Source: an uncultured Roseburia sp.
GTDB lineage: Bacteria > Bacillota > Clostridia > Lachnospirales > Lachnospiraceae
Direction: 5' to 3'
Assembly: GCA_947567625.1 (NCBI GenBank)
Contig: CANONN010000015.1
Location: 1 to 63,258, forward strand
Length of the DNA stretch: 63,258 nt
In this document: positions 56,223-63,258 of the stretch, piece after piece
Layout of the letters: the number at the start of each line of letters is the position of its first letter
Position numbering within the stretch: the first letter of the stretch is position 1
Position numbers and translations under genes: made by a program
The notes under the pieces: generated by a model
The model's database searches: none
What the model saw: only the letters and a program-made list of their open reading frames with translations
What the model was told of the DNA's origin: nothing

Positions 56223-57371
56223 ATGCAGTGTAAAAGGTGTGGAGCAGAGCTAAAACCGGGTCGCATGTACTGCTCCTCCTGCGGAAAAGAAGTGCAGATG
56301 GTGTCGGGGTACAGTGACTTAGAGGACGAGTATCTGCGTCATATTTTGAAAGAAAGTTCGGAAAACGCAACGGCAGAGCCACAGCCGCGGGAACAGGTGC
56401 GGGAGAGTACAGGCCCTTTACATAAAAAGAAAAAAAATAATAAGATACCGATTATTGTAGTCAGCGTGCTGTTGACGGTGTTCATTCTTACAGCGGCGGG
56501 GATTAAGCTTTATGTAAATTACCAGAATGACCATTCCTATGAGTATCAGCTGGCCAAGGCCAATGAGTATATGGCGGCTGGTAAATATGGAACGGCACTC
56601 GAGTATTACCAAAATGCACTGGTATTAGTGCCGCAGGACGTTACGGCCCGCCTTGCCATGGCCAAGATTTATATGGAACAGCGGGAATATGATTACGCCG
56701 CCGTACTGTATACGGAAGTGCTCAAGCTGGAACAGACAAACTATGAAGCTTACCAGAACCTGATTGCCATTTACGAACAAAAGCAGGACTATGAGAGCAT
56801 TATCGTTCTGGCAAAGGGCGTGACCGATGAACGGCTGCTGCCGCTTTTTGCGGATTATATCGTGGAACCGCCGGTGATCTCTCCGGTGGCTGACACCTAT
56901 GATGATTTTATCAATGTGGGGATCTATTCGCTGGAAGAAGAAGAAATTTATTATACTTTGGACGGCAGTGATCCGACGGGGGATAACGCCATACTCTACA
57001 CGGAGGAGGACGGAATACCGCTTGAAAAAAACGGGACTTACACGGTGAAAGCAGTCTGCAAAAACGAAAAGGGAATCAACAGCAGTGTGGCGGAGTCTGT
57101 CTTCGTGATTAAGCTTCGCGCGCCGGGGTATGCAAAGGTTGTGCCGGACGGCGGCAGGATAGACCAGGAGACACAGGTGGTGATCACCGCCGAGCCCGGA
57201 TGCAGCATTTACTATACCTGGGACGGCACACAGCCGGATAAGAACTCGCCCAAATATCTCTCCCCTCTCGATATCCCGTCCGGCAATAATATATTGTCCG
57301 TGCTTGTAGTGAACAATAAAACAGGGCTTGACAGCGGCGTTTATCGGGCAAATTTTATTTATTATCCGTAA
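56223..57371 (+). CDS. Zinc-ribbon membrane protein with TPR and CHB_HEX-like domains
   Basis: The protein has 382 aa. An N-terminal zinc ribbon (CKRCGAELKPGRMYCSSCGKEV, cysteines at residues 3, 6, 17, 20) is followed by an acidic linker and one membrane segment (about 75-97). TPR-like helices (about 105-215) contain YMAAGKYGTALEYYQNALVLVPQD. Two chitobiase C-terminal/FN3-like modules follow (about 220-380), each with YYTLDGSDPT or YYTWDGTQPD. The outside part may bind wall polymers; this is inference. Such zinc-ribbon membrane proteins are common in Lachnospiraceae, and function is unknown. Confidence 0.75.
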   Translation: MQCKRCGAELKPGRMYCSSCGKEVQMVSGYSDLEDEYLRHILKESSENATAEPQPREQVRESTGPLHKKKKNNKIPIIVVSVLLTVFILTAAGIKLYVNYQNDHSYEYQLAKANEYMAAGKYGTALEYYQNALVLVPQDVTARLAMAKIYMEQREYDYAAVLYTEVLKLEQTNYEAYQNLIAIYEQKQDYESIIVLAKGVTDERLLPLFADYIVEPPVISPVADTYDDFINVGIYSLEEEEIYYTLDGSDPTGDNAILYTEEDGIPLEKNGTYTVKAVCKNEKGINSSVAESVFVIKLRAPGYAKVVPDGGRIDQETQVVITAEPGCSIYYTWDGTQPDKNSPKYLSPLDIPSGNNILSVLVVNNKTGLDSGVYRANFIYYP

Positions 57372-57380
57372 CAATCAAAA

Positions 57381-57520
57381 CAGGCGAAAGGCTACCGATT
57401 CGCAGAAACATTAATCTGATGATCTTATAACACAGGCGAAAGGCTACCGATTCGCAGAAACATTAATCTGATGATCCTATAAGACAAGCGAAAGGATACC
57501 GGTTTATGGAAACATTTCAT
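57381..57520 (+). repeat. Tandem 52-bp repeats running into aroB start
   Basis: The word CARGCGAAAGG recurs at 57381, 57433 and 57485, a period of exactly 52 bp. The first two units are nearly identical and read GCAGAAACATT. The third unit contains the real aroB ribosome site and start, reading ATGGAAACATT. The aroB initiation region is thus present three times, with the ATG only in the last. Confidence 0.85.
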
Positions 57521-58618
57521 GTGGAACTGATAAAGACAGTGGACGACAGTTATGACATTGAGGTTGGTTATGAGCTGGCAGAACAGTTAATCACCGATTT
57601 GAAAAACGGACTGGTCGGCAATATCGCAAAATTTGCCGTTGTCACGGACAGTATCGTCGAAAAGCTGTATGCAAAAGACATCTTAGATCGACTGAATCAT
57701 GCCGGATATCAGGCAGAACTGTTTGTATTTGAGGCGGGCGAAAAGCAAAAAACACGTCAGACCAAAGAGATGATTGAGGACGCCATGTTAGAAAAGGGGT
57801 TTCGCAGAGATTGCTGTATCATTGCGGTCGGCGGCGGTGTGGTCACAGATCTGGCCGGTTTTGTGGCTGGTACCTTTGGCAGGGGCGTCCCGTTTATCAA
57901 TTACGCGACGACCCTGTTGGCCGCGGCAGATGCGTCGGTTGGCGGCAAGACGGCGGTTGACACGCCGCTGGCGACAAATCTGATCGGCCTGTTTAACCAG
58001 CCAAGGAAAGTGTATCTTGACATTGCCACCTGGAACACATTGCCCAGGCGGCAGATAGCAAGCGGGCTGGCCGAGACGATCAAACATGCATGCATGGCGA
58101 GCGCAGAGCTGTTCGCATATCTGGATGCACATATGGAAGAGATTTTTCGCATTGAGGAGGCGCCCTGTCAGTATATTGCAAACCAAAATTGCCGCCTCAA
58201 ATACGAGGTTGTGATGAAAGATGAGCGTGAGAGCGGGCTGCGCGAAATATTAAATCTCGGCCACACGGTTGGCCGCGCAATCGAGACGGTGAGTGATTAT
58301 CAGCTGCTTCACGGGGAAGCGCTGTCCATCGGCTTGATTGCGGAGGTGAACTTGGCGCTTCGGTTTGGCTATGTCTCTGACACGCAGCGAAATGCAGTGA
58401 TTGCACTGCTTGAAAAAACCGGCCTGCCCACCCAAATACCGGATTATATAGACAGGGAGGCATTGGTGAAGAAGCTGTATACCGACAAAAAGGTCAAAAA
58501 TGGCCAGCTTCGATTTGTCTTGCAAAAAGGCATCGGCAGTGTTGTGGAATTTGCCGACGGGGTGTTTGCAACACCGGTGGAGGAAGCGATCGCGAGAGAG
58601 ATTATAACAGCGATGTAG
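57506..58618 (+). CDS. aroB: 3-dehydroquinate synthase
   Basis: Second step of the shikimate pathway. It is 370 aa. NAD-binding CIIAVGGGVVTDLAGFVAGTFGRGVPFINYATTLLAAADASVGGKTAVD is the core signature, and zinc ligands lie in LNLGHTVGRAIE and LLHGEALSIGL. GCGAAAGG at 57487-57494 is the ribosome site, 11 bases upstream. Upstream copies of this initiation region may act as decoys. Confidence 0.95.
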   Translation: METFHVELIKTVDDSYDIEVGYELAEQLITDLKNGLVGNIAKFAVVTDSIVEKLYAKDILDRLNHAGYQAELFVFEAGEKQKTRQTKEMIEDAMLEKGFRRDCCIIAVGGGVVTDLAGFVAGTFGRGVPFINYATTLLAAADASVGGKTAVDTPLATNLIGLFNQPRKVYLDIATWNTLPRRQIASGLAETIKHACMASAELFAYLDAHMEEIFRIEEAPCQYIANQNCRLKYEVVMKDERESGLREILNLGHTVGRAIETVSDYQLLHGEALSIGLIAEVNLALRFGYVSDTQRNAVIALLEKTGLPTQIPDYIDREALVKKLYTDKKVKNGQLRFVLQKGIGSVVEFADGVFATPVEEAIAREIITAM

Positions 58619-58749
58619 CAAACAAAAAGAGTCCGGCTGTGTTATCCGCAGCGGTTTCATCTGGCAGTCGTCTGAAGCGGCATTGATGGGGATGAAATGC
58701 TTTGTTTGAGAAATTCAGGTGCATAACCGGCGGGAAAGGATAGTTATTG

Positions 58750-59229
58750 ATGAAAATATCTGTCATTTGTGTGGGGAAGATCAAAGAACCGTATTACCGG
58801 GATGCCGTCGCAGAATACAGCAAACGCTTAAGCCGTTACTGTAAACTGGACATTGTGGAGGTGGCGGACGAAAAGACGCCGGAACATGCCAGTGAGACTG
58901 TCGTGCAGATGATTAAAGAAAAAGAGGGCGCGCGGGTAAGGAAATACTTAAGAGAAGACGCCTATGTCATTGCGCTGGACCTGGGCGGGAAGATGCTGGA
59001 TTCAGTGGAGTTGTCCGACCACATCGGGCGGCTCGGCAACCGGTCAGTCGCCCATATTATATTTCTGATTGGCGGGTCTTTGGGGATGCAGGAGGAATTA
59101 CTGCGTCAGGCTGACATGAGACTTAGCTTTTCTAAAATGACGTTCCCGCATCAATTGATGCGGGTAATTTTGTTGGAACAGATATACCGCGCCTACCGGA
59201 TCGCCAATCATGAGCCATATCACAAGTAA
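58750..59229 (+). CDS. rlmH: 23S rRNA (pseudouridine-1915-N3) methyltransferase
   Basis: A SPOUT methyltransferase, 159 aa, exactly the family length. IVEVADEK, YVIALDLGGK and IIFLIGGSLGMQEELLRQAD form the SAM-binding knot, and SKMTFPHQLMRVILLEQIYRAYRI ends it. ATG at 58750 is chosen; the TTG one codon upstream is unlikely. It is the last core gene before the AT-richer accessory end. Confidence 0.96.
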   Translation: MKISVICVGKIKEPYYRDAVAEYSKRLSRYCKLDIVEVADEKTPEHASETVVQMIKEKEGARVRKYLREDAYVIALDLGGKMLDSVELSDHIGRLGNRSVAHIIFLIGGSLGMQEELLRQADMRLSFSKMTFPHQLMRVILLEQIYRAYRIANHEPYHK

Positions 59230-59283
59230 AGGCGAAAGAGAACGGGAGTTCCTGGGAATAAAAGAGAATAAGAGTTGTATTTG

Positions 59284-59318
59284 AACCCCATGGGAGTGTG
59301 CGGCTTTCATGGGGGGTT
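59284..59318 (+). other. Conserved bulged hairpin, copy 1
   Basis: AACCCCATG pairs with CATGGGGGGTT (two extra G as a bulge) around a loop reading GGAGTGTGCGGCTTT. The same layout with base changes occurs at 61160-61191. It lies just before a 25-codon frame and the SymE-like gene. Confidence 0.6.
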
Positions 59319-59322
59319 GTTT

Positions 59323-59400
59323 ATGTTCCGGGAATTAGAAATTAAAACGATGGATTTGGAGCTCGTGCTTTTAAGAAAAAAGAAAGGGAAGGAGCTATAA
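59323..59400 (+). CDS. Possible 25-aa leader peptide or small protein
   Basis: ATG at 59323 opens a 25-codon frame (MFRELEIKTMDLELVL...) ending at TAA 59398-59400, with GGGGGG about 6 bases upstream. Its stop lies 2 bases before the SymE-like gene start, and its end contains that gene's GGAAGGAG site, so translation would be coupled. The peptide is amphipathic with a Lys/Arg-rich tail. It may be an antitoxin, a leader, or chance. Confidence 0.35.
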   Translation: MFRELEIKTMDLELVLLRKKKGKEL

Positions 59401-59402
59401 AA

Positions 59403-59870
59403 ATGAAATATGATCTGAATACAGATTACTACTCCAACCGCATCTTGACAAAAGAAGAATTTTACTCGGTGACAGATACGCTCTATGAGTTGAACAACCT
59501 GTGGATGCTGACTGGATTTATCCGCCAGAACAGGCAGGTTTTGTTTCAGGAAGTGCTAAATAGCATGAGTGGCCTGAGAAGCCCGGATTTTACGGAAACC
59601 TGCAGATTTGGAAAGGATGCTATGCTGTCAAGGATGTTCCAGGTCACGGAAAATTTTCAGATGAAAGGCTGTATGGTAGCAGAGGATGCGGGTTCGGGTT
59701 ATACTGTGGCTACCCGAAGGATGAAAGCTTATTCATTTACAGCAAAAAGCGGGAAAGGTGTGCCGCAGATTATTTTACAGGGGAACTGGGTGGAGCAATG
59801 GGGATTTGAGATTGGCTGCAGTGTGTCTATGGAGTGCTATCAGAATAAGCTGGTCATCCTAAAAGATTAA
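59403..59870 (+). CDS. SymE-like toxin domain protein
   Basis: A 155-aa protein whose C-terminal 37 residues (VPQIILQGNWVEQWGFEIGCSV...NKLVIL) match the SymE pattern IPxIxLxGxWLEExGFxxGD, an AbrB-like fold reused as a type I toxin in E. coli. The first 115 residues (YYSNRILTKEEFYSVTDTLYELN...) are not recognised and are unusual for SymE. GGAAGGAG precedes the ATG. An antisense RNA partner like SymR could not be seen directly. Base composition is AT-richer than the core genes. Confidence 0.65.
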   Translation: MKYDLNTDYYSNRILTKEEFYSVTDTLYELNNLWMLTGFIRQNRQVLFQEVLNSMSGLRSPDFTETCRFGKDAMLSRMFQVTENFQMKGCMVAEDAGSGYTVATRRMKAYSFTAKSGKGVPQIILQGNWVEQWGFEIGCSVSMECYQNKLVILKD

Positions 59871-60006
59871 GAGTGAAAAATTTTGGGAGGCAGGTTCTCC
59901 GCTTATTGTAATTTGCCGGAAGGCTGTGTATAATGAAAATAGATAGCAAAGATTTTGAAACATACGGAGATTTCTGGCAGTAATTTATATGAAAGCAGGT
60001 AGATAA

Positions 60007-60825
60007 ATGGGAAACATGGAAACAACGCAGATAAAATGGGAAGAATTAAGCATATCCAATGACTTCCTGTTTGGGAAGGTCATGCAGAACCCGGAACTTT
60101 GCAAGGAGTTACTGCAGAGGATTCTCCCGGATTTAAAGATTGACCGTATCGAGTATCCGGTACTGCAAAAGACAATAAAAGAAGATTTTGATGCAAAAGG
60201 CATCCGATTGGATGTATATGTAAATGATGGGAAAGGCACAGTATATAATATCGAAATGCAGACTGTTACTTCAAAATATTTACCAAGAAGAACCAGATAT
60301 TATCAGAGCATGATAGATTTACAGTTGGTTGATAAAGGGCAGGACTATGATACACTGAATAATAGCTATATTATCTTTATCTGCCTCTCAGATATATTTG
60401 GAAAAGGTCGTTATATGTATACTTTTGAGAATGTTTGTAAAGAAGATTCAGAAGTCATATTAAATGATGGGGCAAAAAAGATTTTCCTGAATGCAGATGG
60501 AAAGAATGGGACGATAAGCAAGGAATTAAAAGAGTTCCTCAATTATGTGGCCGGCAGACCATCGGAAGATGTATTTGTGAAAAAACTTAAGTTTGCTGTG
60601 GAGCATGCAAAGAAGAATCGAGAATGGAGGCGCGAGTATATGACATTATTAATGCGTGACAGAGAAAATCGAAAAATTGGAATGGAGGTTGGTATTTTAG
60701 GTACGGTATCTTCACTAAGGGATTTTAATATACCAGATGTTGAAATATTTCGGAAAATACAAGAAAAATACAATCTTTCTCCTGAAGAAGCAGAACGCTA
60801 TATGAAATCAGAAGTAGAGGTATGA
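60007..60825 (+). CDS. Rpn-family recombination-promoting nuclease
   Basis: A 272-aa PD-(D/E)XK-family protein, often annotated as a putative transposase. SNDFLFGKVMQNPELCKELLQRIL starts the domain. The catalytic Asp lies in KGIRLDVYV and the E-x-Q in VYNIEMQTV. The C-terminal helical tail (REYMTLLMRDRENRKIGME) is the variable Rpn end. AT-rich. A broken copy of this tail follows directly. Confidence 0.88.
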   Translation: MGNMETTQIKWEELSISNDFLFGKVMQNPELCKELLQRILPDLKIDRIEYPVLQKTIKEDFDAKGIRLDVYVNDGKGTVYNIEMQTVTSKYLPRRTRYYQSMIDLQLVDKGQDYDTLNNSYIIFICLSDIFGKGRYMYTFENVCKEDSEVILNDGAKKIFLNADGKNGTISKELKEFLNYVAGRPSEDVFVKKLKFAVEHAKKNREWRREYMTLLMRDRENRKIGMEVGILGTVSSLRDFNIPDVEIFRKIQEKYNLSPEEAERYMKSEVEV

Positions 60826-60937
60826 GTATATGACATTGTTGATGCGAGACTAGGAGAATGTGGAAAAAGGTGAGGAAATGTTGGCAAAATTGATTATGCT
60901 TTTAAATGAGCATGGTCGTTTATCAGATGTTATCTGA
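60824..60937 (+). pseudogene. 3' remnant of a second Rpn gene
   Basis: Reading from 60824 gives EYMTLLMRD, a TAG stop, then ENVEKGEEMLAKLIMLLNEHGRLSDVI and TGA. The first part is nearly the same as the Rpn tail at 60638-60672 (EYMTLLMRDREN). It is a C-terminal fragment only, with an in-frame stop. It overlaps the end of the intact gene by two bases. Confidence 0.75.
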
Positions 60938-61008
60938 GTATCGCAGGATAAAGAATATCGCCAGACCCTTTATTTAGAATATCACATTATCCAGGAGCAG
61001 GAGTATAA

Positions 61009-61039
61009 CAGGGCAGAGCATTTCAAGTGTTCTGCCCTG
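61009..61039 (+). other. Hairpin in accessory intergenic DNA
   Basis: CAGGGCAGA (61009-61017) pairs perfectly with TCTGCCCTG (61031-61039). No T run follows, so it is not a standard terminator. It separates the Rpn remnant from the next gene. Confidence 0.5.
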
Positions 61040-61159
61040 CTTGACAGAATAATATAGGGTCATTTTTCACACTTGGATATGTTACGGAGACCCGTACTAC
61101 AAGTAAATGCGCAAATAACATATGTTTCTAAAGTTAAAAGAATAAGATTTGCATTTTTA

Positions 61160-61191
61160 ACTCCATGGGAGTTTGTGGTTTTCATGGGAGT
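61160..61191 (+). other. Conserved bulged hairpin, copy 2
   Basis: ACTCCATG pairs with CATGGGAGT (one extra G) around a loop reading GGAGTTTGTGGTTTT. It matches copy 1 at 59284 in layout and loop with changes in the stem, and again lies upstream of a small gene. Confidence 0.6.
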
Positions 61192-61213
61192 GCAGCTGTG
61201 CCGGGTAAGTATA

Positions 61214-61540
61214 ATGGGGATATTGGACAGATTAAAAAAGAAAACTCAAACAATAAATGATGTAGTCGATTTTATAGAGATTCCTGTTGAAAATATCATA
61301 AAAGAATCGAGAATAGAAACACCTGAATATTGTGATAAAAATTATATCATATATAGTAGTCCCGGCGATGCCCGCATGAAAATTCGCGTTAATACCTACT
61401 ATTTACTGCAAGGAAAGAAAGTTCGATTATGTACTCATTATGATCGCGGACTATGTGATACATTAGAAGAATATAACAGACTGCCGGAAGAGTATATTCG
61501 GAAACAGGTGTATGGTTCCTGGATGGATGGTGCAAGATAG
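61214..61540 (+). CDS. Small protein of unknown function
   Basis: A 108-aa soluble protein when started at 61214 (MGILDRLKKKTQTINDVVDF). A longer in-frame start at 61073 would run through the conserved hairpin and has no better ribosome site. Features: IEIPVENIIKESRIETPEYCDKNYIIYSSPGDARMKIRVN, no signal peptide. I do not recognise the family. Accessory, AT-rich context. Confidence 0.55.
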   Translation: MGILDRLKKKTQTINDVVDFIEIPVENIIKESRIETPEYCDKNYIIYSSPGDARMKIRVNTYYLLQGKKVRLCTHYDRGLCDTLEEYNRLPEEYIRKQVYGSWMDGAR

Positions 61541-61677
61541 GTTTATGGACAGCCACATAAGTGAGAGCGGAATGGCTGGGTATCGTTTAGGGCTTGAGTG
61601 ATAAAATAAGTAGGAATTTTTCTACAAACCGACAATGTCGCAGGTCACATATAATTTAGAAGATGGAGGAGTAATCT

Positions 61678-62061
61678 ATGAAAAAAACAATTACTACGAC
61701 GTTATTGATATTCCTGTTACTCAGTCTATTTGGATGTGCTCAAAAGGAACCGTCAGTTGTAAAAACTTATGAAGTGACTGATATAGAAAGCATGAACGAA
61801 AATGAGGATGGCCAAGGCATGATAACCATGGTTGAGTACTATGAAATGAGTGACGGCACTTGGAGAACAGACGATTATACCTATCAATACCGGTTAGAAA
61901 TTACGGGAAGAATGAATCAAGCGGCGAAAGACAGCACATTTGTCTATTTAAGCAACATCGAAGATATTTCATTTGAACAGGCGTGGAAAGCAAGCGGATT
62001 TAGCAGCGATATGCGTGACTATTTCAAAAAGGAAGATGCCACATTAGTAGCTTTGAAATAA
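61678..62061 (+). CDS. Lipoprotein of unknown function
   Basis: A 127-aa protein with a lipoprotein signal peptide (MKKTITTTLLIFLLLSLFGC, lipid-modified Cys at residue 20 in a LFGC lipobox). The mature part is acidic with no known domain. GGAGGAG sits about 6 bases before the ATG. AT-rich. Confidence 0.8.
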   Translation: MKKTITTTLLIFLLLSLFGCAQKEPSVVKTYEVTDIESMNENEDGQGMITMVEYYEMSDGTWRTDDYTYQYRLEITGRMNQAAKDSTFVYLSNIEDISFEQAWKASGFSSDMRDYFKKEDATLVALK

Positions 62062-62099
62062 GATGCAGGAGAGAAAGTAAAGAAACCGAGGGAAAATTT

Positions 62100-62798
62100 A
62101 TGTTTCAAGCCGTTGTGTTTGATATAGGACAGACATTAGTTGATTACCGAAAACCTTTGAACTGGTCGAAACTATACAGGCCGGCGTTTGCGCAAATTGC
62201 AGAAAAATACAATTATAATTTTTCAGAAGAACAGTATCAGCTTGCCGGTAATATTCTGGCTAAATATAATACGAGAATCAATCCAAGGGACTATGAGGTT
62301 ACTTCTGTGCAGATTTTTACTGAAATATTGCACGGTATGGACATAAATTTAGAAGATATGGAGCCTATCAAAGAAAGCTTTTATACCTATTTTAGGCAGG
62401 ACAGCTCTTTGTTTCCAGACGTAGAAGATACATTGCGAACGCTTTCGGCGAACGGAATAAAATTAGGCACCTTATCAGATGTGGCATACGGTATGGATAA
62501 TATCTATGCGTTGGCGGATATAGCATCCATCATAAAGTATATAGAGTATCCCTTTACCTCAAACGATACGGGATATCGGAAACCATGTGCAAAGGGACTG
62601 GAGATTTTGAGTGAAAAAATGCAGACAGACATATCAGAAATTATGTTTGTTGGTGATGAAGAGAAAGACATGGTCTGTGCAAGAAATGCCGGTGCATATG
62701 CGGTTCTGATCAATCGGGAGCCTGTGATCAAAAATTATGGCCAGAATAAAACGATACATACCTTAACAGAACTGCTTTTGTCTTTCGCAAAGTTTTGA
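62100..62798 (+). CDS. HAD-superfamily hydrolase
   Basis: A 232-aa HAD protein. Motif I is VFDIGQTLVDY, so the usual DxD is DxG and the general acid/base Asp is Gly. Motif II is LGTLSDVAY, motif III is around YRKPCAKGLEIL and motif IV IMFVGDEEKDMVCARNAG. DxG forms exist among active family members such as the YihX type, so activity is possible. Substrate unknown. Confidence 0.85.
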   Translation: MFQAVVFDIGQTLVDYRKPLNWSKLYRPAFAQIAEKYNYNFSEEQYQLAGNILAKYNTRINPRDYEVTSVQIFTEILHGMDINLEDMEPIKESFYTYFRQDSSLFPDVEDTLRTLSANGIKLGTLSDVAYGMDNIYALADIASIIKYIEYPFTSNDTGYRKPCAKGLEILSEKMQTDISEIMFVGDEEKDMVCARNAGAYAVLINREPVIKNYGQNKTIHTLTELLLSFAKF

Positions 62799-62835
62799 GC
62801 ATATAAAACGATTATTGGAAAGGAATGAGATCACT

Positions 62836-63162
62836 ATGACGAAATTCGATGCGGATTACCAATTACTTGCGGATATGTATGAAGATGAATATTTCCCGAA
62901 TTTTCTGGTAGATAAGATTAAGGCGTTGATGCAGGACGTGATTGCCTTTTTAGAGGCCGGAGAAAGGGATTTGGTAAAAATACAGGAAAAATTTGATGAG
63001 ATAACCTTAGCGATCAATGATTTGCAGGAGGAATTTGAAGAGAACGACAGTGAAATAGAGACTGGGGCCAGAGAGAGCATTGCAGAAACAGCAGCATATA
63101 TTCTGCGTTGGTTTGACATTGACCTCGATGTAGAGGATGCGATTGGCGAGCGTGACTGGTGA
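62836..63162 (+). CDS. DUF5713-family protein
   Basis: A 108-aa acidic helical protein: ADMYEDEYFPNFLVDKIKALMQ, then LNDLQEEFEENDSEIETGARESIAETA and a C-terminal DVEDAIGERDW. These match my recall of DUF5713. Function unknown. AAAGGA lies about 11 bases before the chosen ATG at 62836. Confidence 0.8.
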   Translation: MTKFDADYQLLADMYEDEYFPNFLVDKIKALMQDVIAFLEAGERDLVKIQEKFDEITLAINDLQEEFEENDSEIETGARESIAETAAYILRWFDIDLDVEDAIGERDW

Positions 63163-63185
63163 GGGAAAATCCACATAACTTTTTC

Positions 63186-63214
63186 TTGACTTCCGTTGTG
63201 TTTTTGAGTAATAT
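63186..63214 (+). promoter_or_regulatory. Promoter of a gene starting at the window end
   Basis: TTGACT (63186-63191), 17-base spacer and TAATAT (63209-63214). An AAGGA at 63248-63252 and ATG at 63256 follow, so a gene probably begins at the last base triplet and continues outside the window. Confidence 0.6.
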
Positions 63215-63258
63215 ATTTCCTAAATTACAGCAAAGCATGCTGCAAGTAAGGATACATG

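Noticed and set aside
57381-57505. The 52-bp repeats as a CRISPR or an mRNA leader array
   Set aside because: Only three copies without spacers; they are duplications of the aroB initiation region.
61009-61039. Hairpin as a terminator
   Set aside because: No T run follows the stem.
61073-61213. N-terminal extension of the 108-aa accessory gene
   Set aside because: It would cover the conserved hairpin and lacks a ribosome site; the part is not protein-like.

Overview
The window reads as chromosomal DNA of an anaerobic, Gram-positive, probably endospore-lineage Clostridia member, most likely Lachnospiraceae. The evidence is sequence based: Firmicutes gene orders (infC-rpmI-rplT, minC-minD-minE, nnrDE-alr-mazF, tepA-uppP-ftsK), a T-box leader before pheST, a clostridial-type 6S RNA, strong AGGAGG ribosome sites, a Gly/Cys-rich small protein of a type common in this family, and a SpoIID-like protein. 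The genus cannot be told from the sequence alone. No rRNA, tRNA, CRISPR array, prophage or complete insertion sequence was seen.

Layout. 1-1600: translation operon infC-rpmI-rplT behind an attenuator leader, with infC starting on ATT. 1630-3420: ilvN and ilvC (branched-chain amino acids). 3450-5390: the Min division-site system. 5515-7932: leuS. 7956-11504: a LysR-type regulator divergent from leuC-leuD, separated by 0.7 kb of ordered tandem repeats; leuC and leuD are themselves separated by a strongly folded spacer. 11491-14029: a degenerate HNH/AP2 protein and thrC. 14121-17386: a response regulator with a CheX-like protein, a small membrane protein and Si-type citrate synthase. 17656-21072: acyltransferase, cdd, pckA. 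21235-21730: 6S RNA and a noncoding stretch. 21845-30401: SpoIID-like protein, YihY, T-box-pheS-pheT, queA, PilZ protein. 30402-34439: tyrA, a secreted repeat protein and several small family-restricted genes. 34537-38078: a Re-citrate-synthase-like gene, a GntR regulator and NADP isocitrate dehydrogenase, behind a promoter with a perfect palindromic operator. 38102-49055: ABC-F, rex, nnrDE, alr, mazF, a CBS transporter-like protein, yebC, glgA, tepA. 49180-59229: uppP, ftsK, fhs, folD, a zinc-ribbon/TPR protein, aroB, rlmH. 59284-63258: a visibly AT-richer accessory end with a SymE-like toxin, an Rpn nuclease plus a broken copy, a lipoprotein, a HAD protein and a DUF5713 protein.

How it fits together. 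Much of the window is central and amino-acid metabolism: ilvNC/leuCD/leuS for branched-chain amino acids, thrC, tyrA, aroB and pheST for threonine and aromatics, and citrate synthase plus isocitrate dehydrogenase for the oxidative branch to 2-oxoglutarate. Two unrelated citrate synthases of presumably opposite stereospecificity lie about 18 kb apart, and only the Re-type one sits with icd and a dedicated regulator. The most unusual features are noncoding: the leuC upstream repeat array, the folded leuC-leuD spacer, a covarying tandem hairpin pair between the T-box and pheS, a palindromic element that supplies the TAG stop codon of two different genes, a triplicated aroB start region, and a hairpin shared by two places in the accessory end.
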